Part shown: piece after piece, positions 1 to 5,061 of the stretch
How the letters are laid out: each line of letters opens with the position of its first letter
How positions within the stretch are numbered: position 1 is the first letter of the stretch
Assembly: GCA_015655165.1 (NCBI GenBank)
Contig: JAATFN010000367.1
Location: 1-5,061 of the forward strand
Source: Betaproteobacteria bacterium
GTDB lineage: Bacteria; Pseudomonadota; Gammaproteobacteria; Burkholderiales; Burkholderiaceae_D
Direction of reading: 5' to 3'
DNA: 5,061 bases
Translations under genes and position numbers: made by a program
Notes under the pieces: generated by a model
The model's input: only the letters and a program-made list of their open reading frames with translations
What the model was told of the DNA's origin: nothing
Database searches by the model: none

Positions 1-160
1 ATGGGAAATAAATAACAAAGAATAGTTCTCTGGCAAGAAGACTTTTTGCCTGAGCAGGGGTAGTTGCGCCTACGAATTATCAATGTAGGGGTGATTGCAT
101 TTTTTGTACCGAGTGGCTTATTCATGCGGTGCAGACAAGTGTGGCTAGTGCGTTTATTTT

Positions 161-166
161 AAGGGG
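161..166 (+). promoter_or_regulatory. Ribosome binding site of the porin gene
   Basis: AAGGGG lies 8 nt before the ATG at 175. It is a strong Shine-Dalgarno match and fixes the start that includes the signal peptide. I found no convincing -35/-10 pair in the 160 bases before it. Confidence 0.7.
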
Positions 167-174
167 TTAAAATC

Positions 175-1245
175 ATGAAAAAATTGTTGTTGGCAGTAGC
201 AGTATCAGGTCTATCTACAGGTGCTCTTGCACAAAGCAGCGTGACATTTTATGGCAGCTTGGATGCTGGTGTAGCGTATGTGAATAACGTAGGTGGTCAT
301 TCTCGCATGAGCTTAGATCAAGGTACAATGCAACCAGACCGTTTTGGATTTCGTGGTACGGAAGACCTGGGTGGCGGCTTGAAAGCATTGTTTAATCTGG
401 AAACCGGCTTTGATGTAACTACAGGTGCCCAGTCCAATACATCAAAACTGTTTAATCGTGTCAGCTTGGTAGGCCTGTCTGGTAACCTTGGTACGGTCAC
501 ATTGGGCCGTCTTCCTACAGTGACGCAAGATTATTTAAATAGAACTTCAAATGGTTTTCAATTGCAGAACTTCTATTTGTATTCGCCAGGTAACTTTGAC
601 AATATGGCAAATACTACCGCTGCTGACAATGCCATTCGTTATACGTCGCCAACGATGAGTGGTTTGCAAGCGAGCTTCTTGTATGGCATGGGGGAGGTTG
701 CAGGTGATAACAAAAAAGGGCGCATACTGAGTGGTGGTTTATCCTATTCGATTGGTGATTTGAAGATGGCGTTGACTGCTGACCGCGCAAATGACCGCGC
801 TGCTGGTTATGCTGGGGCTTTTTTGAATAGCGTCGGTTTGGGCACTGCTGCAACTGTATTGAACAGCATTACGACCGTTGCAGCTGGTGCAACTTATACC
901 ATGGGTAGCGTACGTTTGAATGGTCAATATTCTCAGACAAAACTGGATTTGCCAACAAACGTGAATGCCAAACAAAAGAATGCTAACGTCGGTGTAGCAT
1001 GGAGTTATAGCCAAGCCAATACACTGAATCTTGGTTATGGTTTTTCCAAATTGGAAGATAAACACTGGAATACACTTAGCATTGGCAACATATACGCTTT
1101 CTCCAAACGTACTCAAGTCTATGCGCAAGCAACTATTCAACGCGCTAGCGGTGACAATGCCAAGGCTTTCTTGAATGGTGTTAATGCTGCTTCTTCGTCT
1201 GCAAGCCAGCTCGTCACATCTGTTGGTATCCATCACTCGTTCTGA
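175..1245 (+). CDS. Outer-membrane porin (Gram-negative trimeric porin, Burkholderiales type)
   Basis: This 356-residue protein should form a 16-stranded beta-barrel that lets small hydrophilic solutes diffuse across the outer membrane. Residues 1-19 are a classic Sec signal peptide (MKK, a hydrophobic stretch, then ALA before the predicted cut). The mature protein begins QSSVTFYGSLDAG, the hallmark start of betaproteobacterial porins. Alternating hydrophobic strands run throughout, and the protein ends SVGIHHSF with the terminal Phe used for outer-membrane assembly. Length matches the family (about 350-400 residues). The ATG is preceded by AAGGGG at 161-166, 8 nt away, which supports this start. 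The gene stands alone, with its own terminator downstream, and converges on the Rieske oxygenase gene. Substrate preference cannot be read from sequence; a role in aromatic-acid uptake is only a guess from the neighbour. Confidence 0.95.
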   Translation: MKKLLLAVAVSGLSTGALAQSSVTFYGSLDAGVAYVNNVGGHSRMSLDQGTMQPDRFGFRGTEDLGGGLKALFNLETGFDVTTGAQSNTSKLFNRVSLVGLSGNLGTVTLGRLPTVTQDYLNRTSNGFQLQNFYLYSPGNFDNMANTTAADNAIRYTSPTMSGLQASFLYGMGEVAGDNKKGRILSGGLSYSIGDLKMALTADRANDRAAGYAGAFLNSVGLGTAATVLNSITTVAAGATYTMGSVRLNGQYSQTKLDLPTNVNAKQKNANVGVAWSYSQANTLNLGYGFSKLEDKHWNTLSIGNIYAFSKRTQVYAQATIQRASGDNAKAFLNGVNAASSSASQLVTSVGIHHSF

Positions 1246-1290
1246 TTGATACATCAGGTTTTAGCTTTGAGGTTATACAATGCCATTGAT

Positions 1291-1319
1291 AGCCTGCTAT
1301 TTATTTAGCAGGCTTTTTT
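1291..1319 (+). terminator. Intrinsic terminator of the porin gene
   Basis: A perfect 9-bp stem (AGCCTGCTA at 1291-1299 pairing with TAGCAGGCT at 1306-1314) has a 6-nt loop and is followed by six T residues at 1314-1319. It sits 45 bases after the porin stop codon. The same hairpin lies 21 bases past the stop of the converging oxygenase gene, but there is no T-run on that side, so it terminates mainly in the porin direction. Confidence 0.93.
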
Positions 1320-1340
1320 CATTCTCAACATGAACATTGC

Positions 1341-2639
1341 CTAAACTTCATTGGCACCATGCACAGTAAAGAAAGCGGCATTTTGCAGTTTCTGACCTAT
1401 GGCTTTTTCATAGGCTGTACGTACTACTTCAGGTTGTCCTGCCTGTCCAAAGAAATCACGTAGATAAGCACCAAGCAAAGGATGTGCATCGAGTTCTTTT
1501 CTGGACAAGCCATTGATCATCGCGTCACGACATGCCGACGGCAGCGGTATGCAATTGTTTATGGCAGGGTCTCTAATAATTGCTTTTAGTTCTTTGCCTT
1601 CTTCCATGGCATCCAGTTCTTCAAAGAACCTACGACGCATCATTACAATTCCCTTGTCGCTACGACCAAGTTTTTCCTTGGTACGATCCGTAATGACACC
1701 CTGACCATGCCAGGCAGCAAAGTCTTGGTTGGCAACATGACTTAATATCCATTGTCCGTTTGCATCTTTAAGCGGACCGTACCAGCTTGGGATTTTTTCT
1801 TGTACATAGGGTTCTTGCTCTTTAGGTACTTTGCTAAAGACCCAAAGTACACTCAGTGTTTTTTCATCATCGATTGGCACACGCCATTCGAAATGGTGAC
1901 CAAGATAGAAGCCATTTGGCCATAAGGTCACACGTCCAATGGTCCACATCGGGTTCTGTTCTGTTTCGGTTGCACGAATACGTTTGTAGATGAAACCATA
2001 GTCGAATTCTTCGAACTCGATCTTGAGGTGTGTGGCAACATGCTTGCTATGTGAGTCCTGCATGCGGTTTGTCCAATTGTTGTGCGTCCATTCGAAATGA
2101 ACTGGATCAATGGAGTTTTCTTGGCACTGAAACCAGTTGCAGGGGATTTCTGCAAATACAGCTTGTGAAAAACCATTTTCATAATGGAACAAATCCCAGT
2201 CAGGCAATAAAGGTGCCGGTTGTGGTCCCATGTATGCCCATAAGAGGCCAACTTTTTCTTGCACAAGGTAGCTCTTGATCTTAGTCGATTTACGCATGTT
2301 TGCAGTCGGGTCGACGATTTCTTCAAATGGCTGATGTATACATTGTCCCGCTCCGTCAAATTGCCATCCATGATAACTACAGCGCAGCCCAGTTTCTTCT
2401 ACATAGCCAAATGATAAGTCGGCATTTCTATGTGGACAGTAGCGTTCGATCAAGCCATAGGTGCCACTTAAATCCTTGAACAGAACCAAGTCTTCACCTA
2501 GGATGCGAATAGGTTTGACATTCTTGTCATCAAACTCATCAGCGCCGGCAATTGGGTGCCAATAATTACGCAGATATTTTCCCATTGGTTTGTCAGGACC
2601 TACTTCGACCAATAATCGATTTTTTTCTTCACTTAACAT
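1341..2639 (-). CDS. Rieske non-heme iron aromatic ring-hydroxylating oxygenase, alpha subunit (phthalate 4,5-dioxygenase-like)
   Basis: The 432-residue protein is the catalytic component of a ring-hydroxylating oxygenase. Such enzymes use O2 and electrons from a reductase to hydroxylate or demethylate aromatic compounds in the cytoplasm. The Rieske [2Fe-2S] ligands are visible as C68-P-H70 and C87-S-Y-H90, with GW following. The mononuclear iron motif D178-P-V-H181-x4-H186 is intact; D178 is the expected bridging Asp between the two metal sites. D306 (in NQDFAAWHGQG) is the likely third iron ligand. The N-terminal pattern (LLxxVGPxxPMGxxLRxYW) and the length resemble the phthalate 4,5-dioxygenase/vanillate demethylase side of the family rather than naphthalene or biphenyl dioxygenases. 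The start is supported by GGAG 5 nt upstream. No beta subunit, ferredoxin or reductase gene is nearby. The substrate is unknown; the family call is firm, the subfamily call moderate. Confidence 0.94.
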   Translation of the reverse strand: MLSEEKNRLLVEVGPDKPMGKYLRNYWHPIAGADEFDDKNVKPIRILGEDLVLFKDLSGTYGLIERYCPHRNADLSFGYVEETGLRCSYHGWQFDGAGQCIHQPFEEIVDPTANMRKSTKIKSYLVQEKVGLLWAYMGPQPAPLLPDWDLFHYENGFSQAVFAEIPCNWFQCQENSIDPVHFEWTHNNWTNRMQDSHSKHVATHLKIEFEEFDYGFIYKRIRATETEQNPMWTIGRVTLWPNGFYLGHHFEWRVPIDDEKTLSVLWVFSKVPKEQEPYVQEKIPSWYGPLKDANGQWILSHVANQDFAAWHGQGVITDRTKEKLGRSDKGIVMMRRRFFEELDAMEEGKELKAIIRDPAINNCIPLPSACRDAMINGLSRKELDAHPLLGAYLRDFFGQAGQPEVVRTAYEKAIGQKLQNAAFFTVHGANEV

Positions 2640-2644
2640 GGCTA

Positions 2645-2648
2645 CTCC
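2645..2648 (-). promoter_or_regulatory. Ribosome binding site of the Rieske oxygenase gene
   Basis: On the minus strand GGAG lies 5 nt before the ATG at 2639-2637. This places the start at MLSEEKNRLL, which agrees with the conserved N-terminus of the family. Confidence 0.7.
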
Positions 2649-2679
2649 AAGAGATTAGTGGACAGATCGGATAAGCTGT

Positions 2680-2726
2680 TGATCTGGTGTATTCGCTAAA
2701 TTGATTTTAGTAATCTATCCAGATCA
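2680..2726. repeat. Widely spaced inverted repeat TGATCTGG / CCAGATCA in the oxygenase control region
   Basis: TGATCTGG at 2680-2687 and CCAGATCA at 2719-2726 form a perfect 8-bp inverted pair separated by 31 bp. The right copy falls inside the spacer of the candidate promoter. A related ACAGATCG lies at 2662-2669. This could be a second protein-binding element, or by chance a weak hairpin. Confidence 0.4.
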
Positions 2727-2742
2727 GTTAAACCCCGCTAAA
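2694..2742 (-). promoter_or_regulatory. Candidate operator: two direct CGCTAAA/TTTAGCG copies around the oxygenase promoter
   Basis: TTTAGCG on the minus strand occurs at 2742-2736, just upstream of the candidate -35 box, and again at 2700-2694, just downstream of the candidate -10 box. The copies are 42 bp apart, close to four helical turns, so they would lie on the same DNA face. The neighbouring AraC-family protein is the obvious candidate to bind them, since such regulators use directly repeated sites. That link is inferred from motif placement and proximity. Confidence 0.35.
2704..2732 (-). promoter_or_regulatory. Candidate sigma-70 promoter of the Rieske oxygenase gene
   Basis: Reading the minus strand, TTTAAC (2732-2727, 3 of 6 matches to the -35 consensus) is separated by 17 nt from TAAAAT (2709-2704, 5 of 6 matches to the -10 consensus). 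The weak -35 box is typical of an activator-dependent promoter. It lies about 65 bases before the start codon and after the terminator of the AraC gene. This is motif matching by eye only. Confidence 0.4.
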
Positions 2743-2810
2743 GCCTGAAAAAAGGACAATTCGTCCCATTTTTGACGATGTATGCAAGTGAACGTGTTAA
2801 TACTTGGCAC

Positions 2811-2851
2811 AAAAAATAAAACCCGTGTCTTTAAGGTGGAAAGACACGGGT
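2811..2851 (-). terminator. Intrinsic terminator of the AraC-family regulator gene
   Basis: A perfect 12-bp stem (ACCCGTGTCTTT at 2821-2832 with AAAGACACGGGT at 2840-2851) has a 7-nt loop. On the minus strand it is followed by TTTTATTTTTTG, a good U-tract. It lies 76 bases after the stop of the regulator gene and before the candidate oxygenase promoter, so the two minus-strand genes are probably transcribed separately. The plus side has no T-run. Confidence 0.9.
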
Positions 2852-2927
2852 CTTGGTACGTATACAGGACTAATAAAGAGACTTTATTTCCTCATCGTAT
2901 ATAACTGTATCGCATCATGCTACTTGA

Positions 2928-3866
2928 CTATGCATTCAGATGTTTTTGCAAATAGGCACGTGGCGTGATGCCAGACCATTTCCTGAATGCGCGGGAAAAA
3001 CATTTTTCTGATGAGTAGCCGACTTTTTCTGCTACGTCGATGATGCGACATTTTTCACTTGTCAGCTGATTTGCTGCAAGCGTCATCCGATAGGAAGTTA
3101 GGTAAGAGATGGGAGAGATACCAAGCAATTGCTGAAATAGGCAAGTAAAGCGCGAACGTGACATGCCGACTTCAGAAGCCAATTCCGGAATGGTCCATTC
3201 ATGCTGGGGCATTTTGTGCATCAGCAAAAGAGACTGGGCAATACGTGTGTCATTAAATCCGGATAGCCATTCCTGGCTTCCTTTTGGTTTTTTCTGTAGA
3301 TGTATACGCATGACAGCAGCGAACAGAATTTCTGCGATTCTGGCTGCCTGAAAGCGCCATCCTTCCTTGCAGGCCATCGACTCTTCGATGAACAACTTGA
3401 GTGAGGATGTTAACCAAGGCGATATATTGATTTCTTCAGCATGGATGTGAATGATTGGTGGAAGCATGGACAACAGCTTATTTTTTTTACTTTCGCGAAA
3501 CAAAATAATGCCTGTATACAGATCGGTCATTTCTCCAGATCCTCCCGAGCGCAAGGCAATTGGACGTACAGGTTCTGATGACAAACCATTCTCGTCACAA
3601 ATTGAGTCAAACGGGATAAGCGGTACCCCCAAGTCTGACTGCATGATGTGACGGTTTCCGTGAGGCAGCATAACTAGGTCGCCAGACTTGATATGCATCG
3701 GAGGACAGTCTTGGACATTGATCCAATAAGATCCTCCAGAAGCTATTCTGAAAGGTACACCATCGATAGCATTTTTAGTAAATCCCCAAGGGGCGCCTAA
3801 AGTAAACCGTCCGGTAATAATTCCATCTGAGCGTAATCCACTGAGAATGTCACTTAAAGAGTCCAC
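2928..3866 (-). CDS. AraC-family transcriptional regulator with cupin-type sensor domain
   Basis: This 312-residue DNA-binding regulator probably responds to a small molecule and acts on nearby promoters. Residues 1-190 look like the AraC cupin_6 type effector domain: N-terminal MDSLSDILSGLR, an APWGF motif near residue 25, and GDLVMLPHGNRHIM at 62-75. The C-terminal 100 residues hold two helix-turn-helix units: one at about 226-247 (IPELASEVGMSRSRFTCLFQ) and one at about 276-297, with the signature VAEKVGYSSEKCFSRAFRKW followed by GITPRAYL. Length is typical. The start is GTG, supported by AAGGA 7 nt upstream. It lies upstream of the Rieske oxygenase gene on the same strand, separated by a terminator. 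A CGCTAAA motif just before its own start hints at autoregulation. Regulation of the oxygenase is inferred, and the effector is unknown. Confidence 0.95.
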   Translation of the reverse strand: MDSLSDILSGLRSDGIITGRFTLGAPWGFTKNAIDGVPFRIASGGSYWINVQDCPPMHIKSGDLVMLPHGNRHIMQSDLGVPLIPFDSICDENGLSSEPVRPIALRSGGSGEMTDLYTGIILFRESKKNKLLSMLPPIIHIHAEEINISPWLTSSLKLFIEESMACKEGWRFQAARIAEILFAAVMRIHLQKKPKGSQEWLSGFNDTRIAQSLLLMHKMPQHEWTIPELASEVGMSRSRFTCLFQQLLGISPISYLTSYRMTLAANQLTSEKCRIIDVAEKVGYSSEKCFSRAFRKWSGITPRAYLQKHLNA

Positions 3867-3873
3867 GTTCTTT

Positions 3874-3878
3874 TCCTT
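3874..3878 (-). promoter_or_regulatory. Ribosome binding site deciding the GTG start of the AraC-family gene
   Basis: On the minus strand AAGGA lies 7 nt before GTG at 3866-3864. The encoded MDSLSDILSGLR is the usual N-terminus of this regulator subfamily, so the GTG is preferred over any internal ATG. Confidence 0.75.
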
Positions 3879-3885
3879 GCACTAT

Positions 3886-3892
3886 CGCTAAA
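3886..3892 (-). promoter_or_regulatory. Candidate operator copy (TTTAGCG) at the AraC-family gene start
   Basis: The same 7-mer found at the oxygenase promoter occurs here 20 bases before the GTG start, just upstream of the Shine-Dalgarno. The core TCGCTAAAT (plus strand) is identical over 9 bases to the copy at 2693-2701. A site this close to the start would fit repression of its own gene. Placement is the only evidence. Confidence 0.3.
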
Positions 3893-4232
3893 TGCCAGAA
3901 TACATTGGGATATCTATCTAATGTTTAGTTATTTGATAAGCAAGTATCGTGCCGTATTTGTCATGTTTTTTATATAAGATAAGTACCATTATTTGCGCTT
4001 GCAAAGCAAAAACTATTGGATACATTGAAAAAATGCGCACCATTTGGTAGAAAGTGTACCTTGATCTTTTTGTGATGCACTAGATTGTCATGCACAGGCA
4101 CTGCGATCAATGTAATTCACTAGCTCTGGGATAAAAGCGTGATTAGGTTTGTTTTTACATCAGTAACAAGGAATGCAGACTTTTAGCGTTTTTTTATGCA
4201 TAGATACATGCTGTTACTATTGACTACAAAAG

Positions 4233-4252
4233 TCCGCTATATCCAAAGCGGA
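4233..4252. repeat. Inverted repeat TCCGCT-N8-AGCGGA upstream of the RcnB-like gene
   Basis: A perfect 6-bp inverted repeat with an 8-nt centre lies 98 bases before the ATG at 4350. It could be a binding site for a dimeric regulator or the first of two hairpins in the leader. No T-run follows on the plus strand. Confidence 0.5.
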
Positions 4253-4268
4253 TCTTCGTGTGTAATGT

Positions 4269-4302
4269 CCACACATACATTCAATAATAAATGTATGTGT
4301 GG
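4269..4302. repeat. Perfect 13-bp inverted repeat with 8-nt loop upstream of the RcnB-like gene
   Basis: CCACACATACATT (4269-4281) pairs perfectly with AATGTATGTGTGG (4290-4302). The arms are largely alternating pyrimidine-purine. The hairpin ends 47 bases before the ATG at 4350 and 35 bases before the Shine-Dalgarno. Without a T-run it is not a standard terminator. A dimer operator or a 5' leader structure are both possible. Confidence 0.7.
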
Positions 4303-4337
4303 GGCTTTGATCATAGGCTTGCACAAATATGATAGAT

Positions 4338-4344
4338 AAGGGAG
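4338..4344 (+). promoter_or_regulatory. Ribosome binding site deciding the start of the RcnB-like gene
   Basis: AAGGGAG lies 5 nt before ATG 4350. The in-frame ATG at 4329 would place this sequence inside the coding region and add MIDKGVI ahead of the signal peptide, so 4350 is the better start. Confidence 0.85.
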
Positions 4345-4349
4345 TAATA

Positions 4350-4826
4350 ATGAATACAAAGACGATGATTGCGGGTGTGATGGCATTGTCCATAGTGTTA
4401 AGTTCAAGTGTATTTGCACAAGGTATGCAAACACAAGGGCAAGGAGGACGCCAACAAGGGCAAGACAACAATGCTGACCAGCATCAGAATCATTCAGGTT
4501 CTGGAAAAAATGCACAACAGGGGCAAAACAACCGTGGTAGTGCACAAAAACCAGATCAAAAGCAGCAGTCACAACGCCAAAATAATGGCGCTGGAGACAA
4601 ACGTGATGACAGATCGCAGCAAGCACGTGGTGCCGGTCCTGGACATGACATGTACAAAGGCGGTAAATTACCTACATCGTATCGTAATAAACAGTATGTG
4701 GTCGATGATTGGCGTGGCCACAATTTGAATGCGCCTCCAAGAGGTCAGCAATGGGTTCAAGTTGGTGGTGATTATGTATTGGTTGCCATTACAACAGGTC
4801 TGATCATGAGTGTGCTGTTGAACTGA
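4350..4826 (+). CDS. Exported Gln-rich protein with C-terminal RcnB-like domain
   Basis: This 158-residue protein is predicted to be periplasmic. Residues 1-23 form a Sec signal peptide (MNTKTMIAGVMALSIVLSS, cut after VFA). Residues 24-100 are low-complexity and polar: 20 of 77 are Gln, with many Asn, Gly, Asp, Lys and Arg and no aromatic residues, so probably disordered. The last 58 residues match the RcnB/DUF pattern: LPTSYRNKQYVVDDWRGHNL, then PPRGQQWVQVGGDYVLVAI and a hydrophobic tail (TTGLIMSVLL). E. coli RcnB is a periplasmic protein affecting nickel/cobalt balance. Many betaproteobacterial relatives share only this domain, so a metal role here is unproven. No RcnA exporter or metal regulator is nearby. 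The gene is single, with hairpins upstream and a terminator downstream. Confidence 0.88.
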   Translation: MNTKTMIAGVMALSIVLSSSVFAQGMQTQGQGGRQQGQDNNADQHQNHSGSGKNAQQGQNNRGSAQKPDQKQQSQRQNNGAGDKRDDRSQQARGAGPGHDMYKGGKLPTSYRNKQYVVDDWRGHNLNAPPRGQQWVQVGGDYVLVAITTGLIMSVLLN

Positions 4827-4849
4827 TCGTATGTGTTGCTGCTGCATAG

Positions 4850-4875
4850 AACCGTCCCGTGATGGACGGTTTTTT
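4850..4875 (+). terminator. Intrinsic terminator of the RcnB-like gene
   Basis: ACCGTCC (4851-4857) pairs with GGACGGT (4864-4870) around a 6-nt loop, extended by one A-T pair outside, and runs into six T residues at 4870-4875. It lies 24 bases after the stop codon at 4824-4826. Confidence 0.93.
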
Positions 4876-4905
4876 ATGTGCTGCCAAGTAGCTTAATGGG
4901 TAACC

Positions 4906-4923
4906 CACGCTGTAGGCAGCGTG
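4906..4923. repeat. Short stem-loop CACGCTG-TAGG-CAGCGTG between the RcnB-like gene and the tRNA
   Basis: A perfect 7-bp stem with a 4-nt loop, no T-run on either side. It overlaps TGGGT-A-ACCCA at 4897-4907. GCTGCC at 4880-4885 could pair instead with GGCAGC at 4915-4920, so alternative folds exist. Function unknown. Confidence 0.5.
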
Positions 4924-4951
4924 AAATATTGAGTGCGACCAATCAATCAAT

Positions 4952-5003
4952 AAAAAAATCTCTTAAAAATGACTGTGCAATACAGTGATTTTTAAGAGAT
5001 TTT
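4952..5003 (-). terminator. Intrinsic terminator of the tRNA transcript
   Basis: Long AT-rich inverted repeat: 4955-4977 pairs with 4981-5003 around a 3-nt loop, with one G-G mismatch (4971/4987) and one G-T pair next to the loop. On the minus strand the stem runs into seven U residues (A-run at 4952-4958). It starts 20 bases past the tRNA 3' end. A shorter T-run on the plus side may give weak termination there too. Confidence 0.8.
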
Positions 5004-5023
5004 CTTACATCGGAATAGCTATT

Positions 5024-5061
5024 TGGTGCCCACGGAGGGACTCGAACCCCCACACCTTGCG
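5024..5061 (-). tRNA. tRNA 3' part, probably tRNA-Leu (cut by the window edge)
   Basis: Reading the minus strand, the end is the encoded CCA (5026-5024), discriminator A (5027) and the acceptor 3' strand CGTGGGC (5034-5028). The T arm follows at 5051-5035: stem GGGGG/CCCTC with one G-T pair and loop TTCGAGT. The remaining bases, CGCAAGGTGT, look like the 3' half of a long variable arm (GGTGT after a GCAA loop), which means class II: Leu, Ser or Tyr. Discriminator A excludes Ser in bacteria, and an acceptor 5' strand of GCCCACG, implied by pairing, is common in bacterial tRNA-Leu. The anticodon is outside the window, so the isoacceptor is unknown. Confidence 0.9.

Larger units (their letters stand above)
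3867..4328. other. Long AT-rich intergenic control region between divergent genes
   Basis: No open reading frame with a plausible ribosome site is visible here; ATGs at 3893, 3964 and 4034 open frames of fewer than ten codons. The region must hold the promoters of the AraC-family gene (minus) and the RcnB-like gene (plus). I could not pick a convincing -35/-10 pair for either. It contains CGCTAAA-type motifs at 3886-3892 and, in the opposite orientation, 4182-4188. Two inverted repeats lie at 4233-4252 and 4269-4302. Confidence 0.6.

Noticed and set aside
739..1254. 171-codon open frame on the minus strand, antisense to the porin
   Set aside because: It lies almost wholly opposite a certain porin gene. 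Its translation is Cys- and Ile-rich with no recognisable domain, and no ribosome site was found.
1928..2371. 147-codon minus-strand frame within the Rieske gene
   Set aside because: Out of frame with the oxygenase, whose iron-ligand motifs cover this same DNA.
3900..3960. Possible promoter of the AraC-family gene (TTGCTT, 17 nt, TAGATA on the minus strand)
   Set aside because: Only 3 of 6 matches in each box in very AT-rich DNA; too weak to annotate.
4269..4302. 13-bp hairpin read as a terminator or metal riboswitch
   Set aside because: There is no T-run on the plus strand and no recognisable riboswitch core, so it is kept only as an inverted repeat.
4329..4349. Earlier in-frame ATG for the RcnB-like gene
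   Set aside because: It would put the strong AAGGGAG ribosome site inside the coding region and add acidic and polar residues before the signal peptide.
4237..4626. Minus-strand open frame of 129 codons opposite the RcnB-like gene
   Set aside because: Its hydrophobic look comes from the complement of the Gln/Gly-rich repeats. The plus-strand gene has a signal peptide, ribosome site, domain and terminator.
4408..4728. Plus-strand 106-codon frame overlapping the RcnB-like gene
   Set aside because: A frame-shifted reading of the low-complexity region, with no signal, domain or ribosome site.

Overview
The window reads as chromosomal DNA from a Gram-negative betaproteobacterium, most likely order Burkholderiales. 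The main evidence is a trimeric-porin gene of the Burkholderiales type: signal peptide, mature start QSSVTFYGSLDAG, and C-terminal phenylalanine. An RcnB-type periplasmic protein and an AraC regulator with a cupin-type sensor domain fit this too. Base composition is AT-leaning, especially between genes, so this is not one of the very GC-rich members. I cannot name a genus.

Layout, left to right: (1) 1-174, leader region of the porin; (2) 175-1245 (+), outer-membrane porin, closed by a clear intrinsic terminator at 1291-1319; (3) 1341-2639 (-), oxygenase (alpha) subunit of a Rieske non-heme iron ring-hydroxylating enzyme, convergent with the porin; (4) 2640-2927, a regulatory gap with a candidate promoter, repeated short motifs and the terminator of the next gene; (5) 2928-3866 (-), AraC-family regulator starting at GTG; (6) 3867-4349, a long AT-rich gap carrying the divergent control regions and two hairpins; (7) 4350-4826 (+), a small exported Gln-rich protein with a C-terminal RcnB-like domain, followed by an intrinsic terminator; (8) 4952-5061 (-), the 3' end of a class II tRNA, probably tRNA-Leu, cut by the window edge, with its terminator.

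How the parts may work together (inference): the AraC protein is encoded just upstream of the oxygenase on the same strand, but a terminator and a separate candidate promoter lie between them. This looks like a regulator controlling its neighbour rather than a simple operon. The 7-mer CGCTAAA occurs twice around the candidate oxygenase promoter, once just upstream of the regulator's start and once in the gap before the RcnB-like gene. I found none inside the genes, so it is a candidate operator. The porin could help uptake of an aromatic substrate, but nothing in the sequence proves that link. No ferredoxin or reductase partner for the oxygenase is present.

I see no CRISPR array, transposase, integrase or clearly new multi-gene system. 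The most interesting parts are the shared intergenic motifs, the stand-alone oxygenase and the hairpins before the RcnB-like gene.
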